Part shown: positions 40,805 through 49,025 of the stretch, one piece after another
Position numbering within the stretch: the stretch's first letter is position 1
How the letters are laid out: each line of letters opens with the position of its first letter
Source: Argonema antarcticum A004/B2
GTDB taxonomy: Bacteria; Cyanobacteriota; Cyanobacteriia; Cyanobacteriales; Aerosakkonemataceae
Assembly (NCBI RefSeq): GCF_023333585.1
Contig: NZ_JAIQZN010000056.1
Coordinates: 1-49,465 of the forward strand
Direction of reading: 5' to 3'
DNA: 49,465 nucleotides
Position numbers and translations under genes: made by a program
The notes under the pieces: model-generated
The model's database searches: none
The model's input: only the letters and a program-made list of their open reading frames with translations
Told to the model about the DNA's origin: nothing

Positions 40805-41131
40805 ATGTGGCAACAACTGAACATTTACATTGGGGAATCCGATCGCTGGGACAACGAACCCCTGTATATCGCCCTGATTGAACTTGCTCGCCAACACGGA
40901 TTAGCTCAAGGAACGGCAATGAGAGCGATGGCTGGATATAGCAAACACATCACGATCCAAACCACGCATTTTTTGGACTTGTCCACCAACCTGCCTGTCG
41001 TAGTCAGCATAATTGATCGCGAGGAGGCGATTTCACAATTTATGCCCTTAGTCCGAGAAATGGTTAAAAACGGATTAATCACCCTACAACCCTTAAAAAT
41101 TGTACATTATGCGCCAATTTCATCAGACTGA
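40805..41131 (+). CDS. DUF190 family protein
   Basis: A 108-residue ferredoxin-fold protein of DUF190: QLNIYIGESDRWDNEPLYIA, ARQHGLAQGTAMRAMAGY, LPVVVSIIDREEAISQFMPL. It has the PII-like topology and is frequently encoded beside crcB, suggesting a regulatory part in fluoride or ion export. The partner here is only a remnant. The 3' end runs directly into a tnpB fragment, but the protein appears complete. Confidence 0.85.
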   Translation: MWQQLNIYIGESDRWDNEPLYIALIELARQHGLAQGTAMRAMAGYSKHITIQTTHFLDLSTNLPVVVSIIDREEAISQFMPLVREMVKNGLITLQPLKIVHYAPISSD

Positions 41132-41586
41132 GGGCATCTCAAGATTTCGTGGCGTTTGAGGACTTGAAGGTGCGGAACATGGTGAAGAATCATCGCTTAG
41201 CCAAATCAATTAATGATGTTGGATGGTATTTGTTTAGGGAATGGTTAAAGTATTTTGCGATTAAGTATGGCAAAGTAGCGGTAGCCGTACCACCTCATCA
41301 AACTTCACAAGAATGTTCCAATTGTGGTAATAAAGTAAAGAAATCTCTGTCTGTATGAACCCATGTTTGTAAGTGTGGGACTGTACTGGACAGAGATGAA
41401 AATGCCGCAATTAACATCTTGGCGAAGGCATTAAAATTGATGGGCTATATTGCAAATACCGTAGGGCATACGGAAATTAACGCTTGTGGAGAGATGACTC
41501 TCTACTTGAACCTCGAAAGTGCGTTCAAGCAAGGTCGCTTTGCGAAACAAGAATCCCCGTGCCTAAAGGCCGGGGAGTGTCAATAA
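41131..41586 (+). pseudogene. TnpB (IS200/IS605 family), 3' fragment with a stop codon
   Basis: The C-terminal part of a TnpB RNA-guided nuclease. VAFEDLKVRNMVKNHRLA holds the second RuvC acidic residue (Glu), SQECSNCGNKVKKSLS and THVCKCGTVLDRDENAAINI hold the zinc-finger cysteines and the third RuvC Asp. The Arg expected between LS and THVC is replaced by TGA (41356-41358), a one-base change from CGA. The 5' half is missing, cut at the end of the DUF190 gene. It ends QESPCLKAGECQ-stop, in the right-end hairpin, so it is not functional as a protein. Confidence 0.85.
41555..41575 (+). repeat. IS605-type right-end hairpin
   Basis: CCCCG T GCC-TAAA-GGC CGGGG forms an imperfect hairpin just before the TnpB stop, followed by AGTGTCAATA. 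This is the usual right-end structure of cyanobacterial IS200/IS605 elements and the 3' part of the guide RNA in functional relatives. Confidence 0.75.
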
Positions 41587-41695
41587 ATAGTGATTACTGG
41601 ATGTCATGGACTTGCAAAACTTGCATAACCTTAAAGATACCTCACTGCTCAGACTGATATGATTAAGAAGAGAGGAGCTGATTCAGAAGTGTTTA

Positions 41696-43660
41696 ATGCT
41701 TAACAACTCCCGTCGGTTAGAGATTGCGGAATATGTTTCCCTGGCTGGCTCAGTTGCTGGCTCAGTCGTGGCAGCCCTCAGCGGACAAGCCATCTACGTC
41801 GCTGTACCCCTGTCTGCTTCAGTGATATTGAACCTGATCAATCGTCGTCGCGCCGAGATACTGACGAAGCAGAGTAACAATGCTGCAATTACCCGCCTTC
41901 AGCGACAAATATCTGGAGAGCTTGAGTCTTTATACGCCTCAGATCGCTCTTTGCCCTTTTCCGCAGAATCAGTCCGCTTCAATTCAGATAAGGTACAAGA
42001 GGTTGTGGCTACCTCGATCAGGGCTAACCTGAATCCCATCTATCACGATGTGGCTGAACTTAAGGAGCAGTGTGCTAGCTTGCAGGACTCACTGACAAGT
42101 GTGGTGCAATATCTGAATAGTTCGTCTCTATCAGTAAGGATAGACAATTTGGAGCAGACGATCGCTAAGCTTTCTCAAGGAATCTCAACTGTTGCTAACG
42201 AGCTGGAAGTGTCGCTACAGAACCAGTTGGATGAGCTAAAGCAGCAGATGCAAGCGATTCAACTCGAAAAACAAACCAGGGACGAAACCAAGAGCCCAAA
42301 AACAAAAGAGCCACAGTTCGATTCTTCAGGGCTACAAAATCAGTTGGATGAGCTAAAACAGCAAGTACAAGCGATTCAACTCGAAAAACAAACCAGGGAA
42401 GCCGCTGTGAAAGAGACAACCACACAGCAACAGTTCGATTCTTCAGGGCTACAAAATCAGTTGGATGAGCTAAAACAGCAAGTACAAGCGATTCAACTCG
42501 AAAAACAAACCAGGGAAGCCGCTGTGAAAGAGACAACCACACAGCAACAGTTCGATTCTTCAGGGCTACAAAATCAGTTGAATGAGCTAAAACAGCAAGT
42601 GCAAGAGATTAAAGAAAGCAGAGAAGCTCTGGAAGAATTTAGCTCTAAAACAGCAAAGCAAACAGATAAAATCTCCCCCCAGTCTGTAGGGGCAAACAAT
42701 TCGGGCGAGAATGAACAGGCTTCGCCCTTACCCAGTTCCCAATCAAGAGTTCCCGAACCACCAACTCAGACTTGGAGTTGTGTCCAAACTGTGAGGGCGC
42801 ATTCTGATTGGGTGGCTTCTGTGGTGATTAGTTCGGATGGACAAAAGATAGCCAGCGGCAGTTTTGATGGTAGGATTAAAATCTGGAACTTGCAGACTGG
42901 GGAACTAATTCGGGTTCTATCGGAAAAGGCTGGTGTGGTTTATGCTCTAGCCTACGTCACCTCTGAGACAAGCCTTGCTAGTAGCTGCTCAGATCCGCCT
43001 TCGGTGAAGTTATGGGATGTCGATACTGGCTCGCTGATTGACACTTTCAAGCAGCATTCGGGCTCGGTTCGCTCTGTGGCAATTAGCCCAGATGGACGAA
43101 CGCTTGCTAGTGGCAGTTTTGACCAGACGATCAAAGTATTGTCTCTGGAGACTGGAAAACCGATCTACACTCTCACGGGGCATTTAGGGGCGGTAGGTGC
43201 GATCGCTTTCAGTCCCGATGGACAGTTCCTAGCCAGTGGCGGTGCGGACGGCAATATCAAATTTTGGCATGGGAATACGGGGCAACTGTTGCACACTTTC
43301 AGCGGCGATTTAGGATCGATTGGTGCGATCGCATTTCATCCAAATGGACAGGTTCTCGCCAGCGCCAGTACCGATAGAACGATCAAATTATGGCATCTCG
43401 GCAACCGCGATCGTCTCTGTACTCTCACAGGTCATGCAGGTGCAGTCACATCTGTTATCTTCAGTCCCGATGGGGAAACTCTCATCAGTGGCAGCGCAGA
43501 TGGTACGATCGCAATTTGGCATTTAGAAACAGGCTTACAGATATGTACCTTGACTGCTAATTCAGCTAGTTCGGCGATCTCCGTTACCCTTAGTCCCAAC
43601 GGTCAAATGCTTGTCAGTGGCAATGCGGACGGTTCGATCCAAATTTGGCAGCGCGATTAA
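41696..43660 (+). CDS. Membrane-anchored coiled-coil WD40-repeat protein
   Basis: A 654-residue protein. Residues 10-50 contain a hydrophobic hairpin (AEYVSLAGSVAGSVVAALSG, then AIYVAVPLSASVILNLI). Residues 60-330 form a long coiled coil with four copies of a LQNQLDELKQQVQAIQLEKQ cassette, the last three in a 39-residue tandem. Residues 360-654 hold seven WD40 blades, for example GSVRSVAISPDGRTLASGSF, and QIWQRD at the end. The propeller probably binds partner proteins, and the coiled coil oligomerises it at the membrane. One blade (YALAYVTSETSLASSCSD) is degenerate. The partner is unknown; it is a single gene. Confidence 0.82.
   Translation: MLNNSRRLEIAEYVSLAGSVAGSVVAALSGQAIYVAVPLSASVILNLINRRRAEILTKQSNNAAITRLQRQISGELESLYASDRSLPFSAESVRFNSDKVQEVVATSIRANLNPIYHDVAELKEQCASLQDSLTSVVQYLNSSSLSVRIDNLEQTIAKLSQGISTVANELEVSLQNQLDELKQQMQAIQLEKQTRDETKSPKTKEPQFDSSGLQNQLDELKQQVQAIQLEKQTREAAVKETTTQQQFDSSGLQNQLDELKQQVQAIQLEKQTREAAVKETTTQQQFDSSGLQNQLNELKQQVQEIKESREALEEFSSKTAKQTDKISPQSVGANNSGENEQASPLPSSQSRVPEPPTQTWSCVQTVRAHSDWVASVVISSDGQKIASGSFDGRIKIWNLQTGELIRVLSEKAGVVYALAYVTSETSLASSCSDPPSVKLWDVDTGSLIDTFKQHSGSVRSVAISPDGRTLASGSFDQTIKVLSLETGKPIYTLTGHLGAVGAIAFSPDGQFLASGGADGNIKFWHGNTGQLLHTFSGDLGSIGAIAFHPNGQVLASASTDRTIKLWHLGNRDRLCTLTGHAGAVTSVIFSPDGETLISGSADGTIAIWHLETGLQICTLTANSASSAISVTLSPNGQMLVSGNADGSIQIWQRD
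42317..42600 (+). repeat. 117-base in-frame tandem repeat
   Basis: Units start at 42317, 42434 and 42551 (TTCGATTCTTCAGGGCTACA) and are nearly identical, the third being partial. A more diverged relative lies at about 42220. Each unit encodes 39 residues of coiled coil, so copy-number change would lengthen or shorten the stalk without breaking the frame. Confidence 0.92.
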
Positions 43661-44368
43661 ACCCCTACTCCCCTTCCACTCAAAGAATATCTATATGAGG
43701 TAGCAGGGGTAGCAGGGGTAGCAGGGGAAGCAAGGGGAGAAAAGGATAGATAATTTTCTACCGGAAAGGGAGTAAATATATTTTATAGCAACCGCCAAGG
43801 CGGTTAGGACAACTCCAACTCTTACCTCTGGTCAGAGTTATTGGAGAATGGGAGAATATGGACTTTGATGAGCGAATTCAGGCTGACCCTACATATATAG
43901 ATAGGGTCTAGGCGTAAGGCATACAGAGTAGAGGGACTGGGTAATTTGGGTTAATGGGGCGGCGGTAGCTGCCCTTTATGGTTTATTGGTTTGGCTAGGC
44001 TCAATGGAAAATTTTCCATTGAGTGAGCAGTTGTGATAGGATAGCTTATGACTGTTACCCGTCCGTGCGGCAAAACCAGTTTCTGAACACGCAAAGTATA
44101 AAGTCAGACTTGCGGCTCTGCTCAATCGGTGATACTATTAAGAAAATGACAATCTTGGTAAAAAATTGTCAGCATAACCTACGTGCAACATAAGGTAATT
44201 TTGTTTCCTTTAGGATTTTTAGTGAAACAAATATAAATCTGTTCTGTCGCTAGGAAGCCTACTGGTAGATCCAAGCCATTGTCTCAATGTCATTAGTCTT
44301 GGGAAGTTTTTACTTTTCATCAAAATCTCTGAATTGTTTCCATTAATTTTTGCTTAACTTTTTTAAAT
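43661..44368. other. Long gap with several repeats, no gene
   Basis: This 708-base gap holds a GGTAGCAGG-type tandem (43699-43735), the AACCGCCAAGGCGGTT hairpin (43790-43805), a perfect 24-base palindrome (44000-44023) and otherwise featureless AT-rich DNA leading to the next operon. I see no credible reading frame. Confidence 0.6.
44000..44023. promoter_or_regulatory. Perfect 24-base palindrome
   Basis: The half-site CTCAATGGAAAA is followed directly by its complement. It lies about 345 bases upstream of the two-gene unit starting at 44369. It could be an operator or a hairpin; it is too far upstream for a simple promoter-proximal operator unless the transcript starts early. Confidence 0.5.
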
Positions 44369-45100
44369 ATGTCGATATTTGATTTTTTAAGTAGCAACCT
44401 TTTAGCAGCCAATATTGTTTGGGTGGTATTAATGGTTGTTATTTTGATATATTTAATAGCGTTTCTTCAAGGAAGATCAATATCATTTTGGCCTCCCAAA
44501 ATTGGGCAAAAGCCATCTCCAGAAACTGGTAAAAAAGCGTCCATTAAGACAACACCTTTGGAAAACTGTGGAATAATTAAAACAGATTATTTCACAGAAT
44601 TTTCCGATGATTTTAATATTTTGTTTGAAAATTCAGAAAACATAACGCTATACTTCATCCATTCACGTAGATGGAGAGAAAATCATATAGATCATCTTGC
44701 TGATTTTCTCGAAAAGAGACAAAATCAGCTTACTGTTATATTACCCAATCTTGCCAATGCCAAACTGATTCAAATTCTTAAGGATCACTTTGATGATGGT
44801 CAGAATATGGAAGCCTTTATCAAAGATGCTTATCGATACTTTGCTTCGTTTCTTCAAAGAAGACCTGAAGGAATAAATGTTCGTTTGTCAGATATATATC
44901 CCACATATAGTTTCTATAAATTTGATGAAGTTGTTATTGTAGCCATGTATCCCACATCACCTCGTCGGAAAAATGTTCCTACTTTCCAAATTATGAAAGA
45001 TAGTAAGTATTGGGATTTTATTAGTAATGATGTTCAGTGGTTACTATCTAACACAAAGTCAGTTAATCTAGTTGAATTACAATATCTTATAAATCAGTAG
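44369..45100 (+). CDS. Membrane-anchored protein of unknown function
   Basis: A 243-residue protein with one N-terminal membrane helix (residues 12-33, LAANIVWVVLMVVILIYLIA) and a cytoplasmic domain. The domain reads ITLYFIHSRRWRENHIDHLA, DFLEKRQNQLTVILPNLAN, then NVRLSDIYPTYSFYKFDEVV, IVAMYPTSPRRKNVPTF and KYWDFISNDVQWLLSN. This alternation, with a late Y.F.D...I..YP....VP segment, is reminiscent of phospholipase-D-like sensor domains without the HKD catalytic motif, which is a weak guess. It lies nine bases before the glycosylase gene, so the two are probably co-translated. The base composition is AT-rich compared with its neighbours. Confidence 0.6.
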   Translation: MSIFDFLSSNLLAANIVWVVLMVVILIYLIAFLQGRSISFWPPKIGQKPSPETGKKASIKTTPLENCGIIKTDYFTEFSDDFNILFENSENITLYFIHSRRWRENHIDHLADFLEKRQNQLTVILPNLANAKLIQILKDHFDDGQNMEAFIKDAYRYFASFLQRRPEGINVRLSDIYPTYSFYKFDEVVIVAMYPTSPRRKNVPTFQIMKDSKYWDFISNDVQWLLSNTKSVNLVELQYLINQ

Positions 45101-45109
45101 GAGCTATTT

Positions 45110-45892
45110 ATGCCTGAACTGCCAGATTTAGAACTATACACTCGCAATTTAAGTAAAATCTTTAATGGTGACAAAGTTGAAGATGTTTTAATTATAAAGG
45201 ATAAGAAACTAAATGCTAATAAAGATGAGGTTGCCAAAGTCCTAAAAAACCAAATTCTTGAGCAAATAACCAGAGAGGGTAAAGAAGTCTGGTTTAAGTT
45301 TTCAAGCGGGATTAACATAGCAGTTCATTTAATGTTAAAAGGTCGTTTCGATCATGTTGAAACAGACGGACAAGTAAAATATAAAGTAGCCTTACTTAAG
45401 TTTGAAAAAAATCAATGTCTAGTTATTTCTGATCAGTTAGGTTGGGCAACTATAACTTTTTCACCACCAAAGCCAAGTGTACCAGATGCCTTAAGTGAAA
45501 CATTTAACTTAAGTTACTTAAGGGAAAAACTCTCTGAAAGAAAATCGGATATTATAAAAGCATTTTTACTAAACCAAAACATTGTTAGAGGCATTGGAAA
45601 TGCTTATGCAGATGAAATTTTGTGGGATTGCAAAATAGCACCTGCATCCAAATGTGGAAGATTACCTGATACCGCTGTTGAAGCACTACACAGTTCTATA
45701 AAGAAGGTGCTAGAAAATGCAATACAGGAATTATTTAGAGCTACGCCGAATGCAATCAATGGTGAATATCGAGATTTTTTAATTGTGCATAATCCTGCCA
45801 AAAAAGAAACACCTTCTGGCTATGAGATTAGAACTGATAAAATTGCTTCTAAAACAACCTATTATACAGAAGAACAAATTTTGTATGAGTAG
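45110..45892 (+). CDS. Fpg/Nei-family DNA glycosylase with zincless finger
   Basis: A 260-residue base-excision glycosylase. It starts MPELPDLELY, with Pro2 and Glu3 as the catalytic pair after Met removal. VHLMLKGRFDH carries the conserved Lys, and the helix-two-turn-helix is QNIVRGIGNAYADEILWDCK. At the C-terminus, where the family has a four-cysteine zinc finger, HNPAKKETPSGYEIRTDKIA then SKTTYYTEEQ has the finger's shape but no cysteines, as in the zincless finger of NEIL1 and plant Fpg. It is the second gene of a two-gene unit with a membrane protein. AT-rich codon use suggests transfer. Activity is likely, but specificity is unknown. Confidence 0.82.
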   Translation: MPELPDLELYTRNLSKIFNGDKVEDVLIIKDKKLNANKDEVAKVLKNQILEQITREGKEVWFKFSSGINIAVHLMLKGRFDHVETDGQVKYKVALLKFEKNQCLVISDQLGWATITFSPPKPSVPDALSETFNLSYLREKLSERKSDIIKAFLLNQNIVRGIGNAYADEILWDCKIAPASKCGRLPDTAVEALHSSIKKVLENAIQELFRATPNAINGEYRDFLIVHNPAKKETPSGYEIRTDKIASKTTYYTEEQILYE

Positions 45893-46064
45893 TTTATAGT
45901 TAATTCAGGCGCTCTTTACATTTGCGATTTATCAAAAAAGAGCTTTTCCCATATTCTGGACTTTGTTAGATAAACAAGGGGCTTCTAATTTAGCTAAACA
46001 CCACCACCAATATCTCTTGATACAGTCCACTTTATCGCCCGTGTTGGGCTGCGACTCTAGCGGT

Positions 46065-46742
46065 TCAATCATAACCCACCTCTGAGGCTAATGAATCTGA
46101 GAGTATCTGGCATATATCAGATGATACCTCTTCAATAGGACGCATAGCATCAATTTTAGTGAGTAGGGATTTGGTGCGGAAGTATTCCCAAACAGGGCTT
46201 TCTGTAACAAGATATGTATGCAAACGATGACGAACTAATTGCTCTTTATCATCTGTTCTGCGTTCTAAAAGTGCGCCATCTATCTCACAAATTTCTAGCT
46301 GTTGGGGAGGAAAATAATAAAGGTTGTATATATGTCCACATATAGGGCATATACGTCTACCTGAGATACGCTTAACCAACTCCTCAACTTCAACATCAAG
46401 GAAAATTGCTTGTTTAATGTATCCATCCTTAGCTGTAATGAAGCTTTCTATAGCCGCTGCTTGAGGTAATGTTCGGGGAAAGCCTTCAATGACAAATGTG
46501 TTAGAAAGAGCTTGTTGAGCGAGATGTTCAAGAAACATCATAGTTGTTTCCTTATCGGGAGTAAGTTCACCACGCGAAATATATGTAGTAGCTTTCTGAC
46601 CAAATTCAGAATTACTTTTGATATGCAAGCGAAAAAGATCACCACAAGATATATGCTGCAAGCCAAACTTCTCAGCCAGCCTTTGAGCTTGAGTACCCTT
46701 CCCTGATCCTGGTAAACCAAACAATAAAAAAGTATTCTTCAC
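46065..46742 (-). CDS. Adenylate kinase family protein
   Basis: A 225-residue nucleoside monophosphate kinase. The P-loop is LLFGLPGSGKGTQAQRLAEK, the AMP-binding block is HISCGDLFR and FVIEGFPRTLPQA, and the LID zinc site is CPICGHIYN...CEID, i.e. Cys-Cys-Cys-Asp as in Bacillus subtilis Adk. RRTDDKEQLVRHRL follows. It is the last gene of a compact three-gene operon with an unknown and a MOSC protein, with a 14-base gap to the latter. The housekeeping adk of cyanobacteria usually lies near secY, so this is probably an accessory copy with a specialised substrate or role (inference). Confidence 0.85.
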   Translation of the reverse strand: MKNTFLLFGLPGSGKGTQAQRLAEKFGLQHISCGDLFRLHIKSNSEFGQKATTYISRGELTPDKETTMMFLEHLAQQALSNTFVIEGFPRTLPQAAAIESFITAKDGYIKQAIFLDVEVEELVKRISGRRICPICGHIYNLYYFPPQQLEICEIDGALLERRTDDKEQLVRHRLHTYLVTESPVWEYFRTKSLLTKIDAMRPIEEVSSDICQILSDSLASEVGYD

Positions 46743-46756
46743 TTTAGATTCTCAAC

Positions 46757-47386
46757 TTAGAGAGGATAGTCTAATATAAGCTTCATAGAATTAACTTGTT
46801 TAGATCGAAAAACAACTAAATCAGTATAGGCTTTTGGCAATTTCTTAAGAAGTGTAGGTAGAACTCTCGCATAAGACTTTGATAGTCCAATATCATGCAA
46901 CAACTGGAGAGAATCAACCGGTTTTTCTTGTTTATCAAGATACCACATAACTCTATCTGCCAGTTCATAAGGTATAGGATCAAACAGTTTTTTCTCTCTA
47001 CTAACTGCGTCACCAATACGCATACGCCCTTTATTGAGAAAAGAACCTAATACACCTCGTTGATGCGGTATTTTTTGGAGGTTAACTTTATCTCGAATAA
47101 CTTTACATGGCTCACAATGAAAAGTTAATCTTATTAACGCTTCACCTATCCGAAGCACCACCCCCGAAGCTAGTTCGTGCAAGCCGTCATTGTCCACCAC
47201 TACATTTTCTCTCAGATCCCCAACCTTCAAGTCAAACTGCTTTAAGGTGGCTTGCGGTATAATTAGAACCTGACGTAACGGCAAGCATTGTAAGTTACCT
47301 GTAATTCCGTTCGTATCAAATTCCAATTGCTCTACGGGCAATAAAGGCTTTCCCTTTTGGATTTTAATTAATAGATCAGTGACCAT
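46757..47386 (-). CDS. MOSC-domain protein with C-terminal helical domain
   Basis: A 209-residue protein. The MOSC part (residues 1-125) has DLRENVVVDNDGLHELASGV, VLRIGEALIRLTFHCEPC with the conserved Cys, then RGVLGSFLNKGRMRIGDAV. MOSC domains handle sulfur or molybdenum cofactor chemistry (as in MOCOS and YiiM). Residues 135-200 are an added helical segment (ADRVMWYLDKQEKPVDSLQL, LHDIGLSKSYARVLPTLLK) that may be a DNA- or nucleotide-binding fusion. It is the middle gene of the operon, with 6 bases to the previous and 14 to the next gene. The substrate is unknown. Confidence 0.7.
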   Translation of the reverse strand: MVTDLLIKIQKGKPLLPVEQLEFDTNGITGNLQCLPLRQVLIIPQATLKQFDLKVGDLRENVVVDNDGLHELASGVVLRIGEALIRLTFHCEPCKVIRDKVNLQKIPHQRGVLGSFLNKGRMRIGDAVSREKKLFDPIPYELADRVMWYLDKQEKPVDSLQLLHDIGLSKSYARVLPTLLKKLPKAYTDLVVFRSKQVNSMKLILDYPL

Positions 47387-47392
47387 CTGAAT

Positions 47393-48079
47393 TTAAATAA
47401 GAATGTTGCTAGGGAGGGTAAAAGTAGTTTTAGCAGCACTTCGTAGATCGGGAGTATGCCCAAGCAACTGTTGCGTGCGATCAAGAGAGTCATACCACAT
47501 TTTCTTGAAGATCACATCGGCGATGCCCAGCATATCCATATCTGCTAAGTGGATAACTGATGGAGGTGATTTTTTCATTACCCTCGCATAGTTAGGACGT
47601 GGTTTAACCCGAAAGATGATTTCGGTATAAACAGTTTGCCTTGTTTTGGGAAAGCAATCAAAGTGACCAAAGCCAGAAACCCACGATAGCAATTGATCAA
47701 CTCTAACACGGAAGCCTAGACAACGGGAACGGGAGTCATCCAATATTACGTCTTGCTCAAGGAGTATGTATTTACATTTGGTCATTACCCTTATGAGTTC
47801 TATAATCCCTTCCAGAGAGTCTACATCGGGAAAGATTAGCGATAAAGTAGTAACCTCTGGCAGGTCTATAGCTTGTGCTATTTCTGCATCTATGGCACAG
47901 GCATCAACGTTTAGTATTTTGTGTATCCATCCATATTTTAGGGGGTTGCCCGCAACGTAAGCAGCAAAGACACAACCAGCTTTACCTTGGCGAAAAAAAT
48001 CCAATTGGGTAGTTATAACCGAAAAGTCCTCATTCATCTCAGCTTCCTCAGCATTGGCGGTAAAAAATATTATGGTCAT
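47393..48079 (-). CDS. Hypothetical protein, first gene of the MOSC/adenylate-kinase operon
   Basis: A 228-residue soluble protein without a domain I know. The N-terminal half has hydrophobic strands (FSVITTQLDFF, GCVFAAYVAGNPLKYGWIHK). The middle holds TLSLIFPDVDSLEGIIELIR, CKYILLEQDV. The C-terminal half has TRQTVYTEIIFRVKPRPNYA, RVMKKSPPSVIHLADMDMLG and KMWYDSLDRTQQLLGHTPDL, which look conserved and enzyme-like (several His, Asp and Arg). M at 48034 is an alternative start. Six bases separate it from the MOSC gene, so the three genes act together. Confidence 0.6.
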   Translation of the reverse strand: MTIIFFTANAEEAEMNEDFSVITTQLDFFRQGKAGCVFAAYVAGNPLKYGWIHKILNVDACAIDAEIAQAIDLPEVTTLSLIFPDVDSLEGIIELIRVMTKCKYILLEQDVILDDSRSRCLGFRVRVDQLLSWVSGFGHFDCFPKTRQTVYTEIIFRVKPRPNYARVMKKSPPSVIHLADMDMLGIADVIFKKMWYDSLDRTQQLLGHTPDLRSAAKTTFTLPSNILI

Positions 48080-48111
48080 ACCGCATATTTTGTTTTGAGC
48101 TAAATATCAGT

Positions 48112-48801
48112 CTAGTGTGGTGTTATTGTTTCACTTGCGATAGATTTCAACACCGTACACACCGACTGCTGGGTGATATAAATCGACCTCGCCGTCCCAC
48201 TCTCCAAATCAAAATAAGTCGCAAACCGTTTAAGATTCCCCCCAGCCATCCGATACAGATAATCTGCCGCCTCAGCCGCCACCCGAACATTCACGCTCTC
48301 GCTCTGCAAGTTCAGCACTGCCATCTCAGCACAAGATAGGTTATTTGTCAATTCTTCTGGCTTCGATTTCAAAAGGTCAGGAGCCTGAAGCATCGGAGAT
48401 GGCAACCTCGCACATCCCAATCCCCCCAAATTATAGAACTCCCGGTCAGTTTCCAAAGAACTGCCCAGCAAAATTTGTCCTGCTGCTGCATGATTCCCAC
48501 AATCCAAATACCACACGCGGGGGATTTCAGAGCGACTATAACATTGGTTCAACTCAAGAGCCTGGTTAATTGCCGCTCTCCCGGCTGCCGTATCCACGCA
48601 CCCTACCAGGATGGTCAGCTTGTCGTAGGCGTAGCAAATCAACTTGGGGTCAAATTCTTGCACGAAAGCCGTCGCGTCCACTCCCCAAGCTATAGAGTAT
48701 CGCAACGCTAGAGCCTGCGCCTTGGGCAGTCCAATTTCCTTGTCGCAGAAAGCCTGCCTGCTGATGTTGGCTTCTTCAACTATATCGGAATCTGCGATCG
48801 C
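48112..48801 (-). pseudogene. ThiF/E1-like protein, 5'-truncated
   Basis: The C-terminal two thirds of a ThiF/MoeB-type E1-like protein of the kind called PRTRC-system ThiF. Reading from the upstream TAG (48802-48804) gives DSDIVEEANISRQAFCDKEI, GLPKAQALALRYS (the family's D.D.VE..N..RQ..... block), then LVGCVDTAAGRAAINQALEL and VWYLDCGNHAAAGQILLGSS. The N-terminal nucleotide-binding GxGGTG loop is missing, cut at a HIP1-rich repeat. The only start codons are a TTG at 48705 or internal ATGs, so translation would give an inactive piece. It may once have been the first gene of the operon downstream. Confidence 0.72.
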
Positions 48802-48852
48802 CTACGGTACGCTATGCGATCGCGATACTACTGACACAACGCTACGCGATCG

Positions 48853-48924
48853 TTCAGCACTGCCATCTCAGCACAGGATAAGTTTTCTGTCAACTCTTCT
48901 GGTTTTGGTTTTAGAAGGTTGGGG
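48853..48924 (-). pseudogene. Fragment of a second ThiF-like copy
   Basis: These 72 bases align with 48311-48382 inside the previous pseudogene at roughly 80 percent identity by eye. On the minus strand they read LLKPKPEELTENLSCAEMAV, matching LLKSKPEELTNNLSCAEMAV of the other copy. It lies upstream of that copy in transcription order, separated by about 50 bases of GCGATCGC-rich repeat. I read this as a tandem duplicate with the intervening DNA deleted. Confidence 0.75.
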
Positions 48925-49025
48925 GTTCATCAACAGTAGTCACTTTCCTAACATTTACTTACAAACATTCACTTTTCCGGCGCGATGCTTGCCACACTCG
49001 CCCAAATCCATAGTAAAATTTGGCT

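Noticed and set aside
42317-42600. 117-base repeats as a CRISPR or satellite
   Set aside because: They keep the reading frame and encode regular coiled-coil heptads within a long gene.
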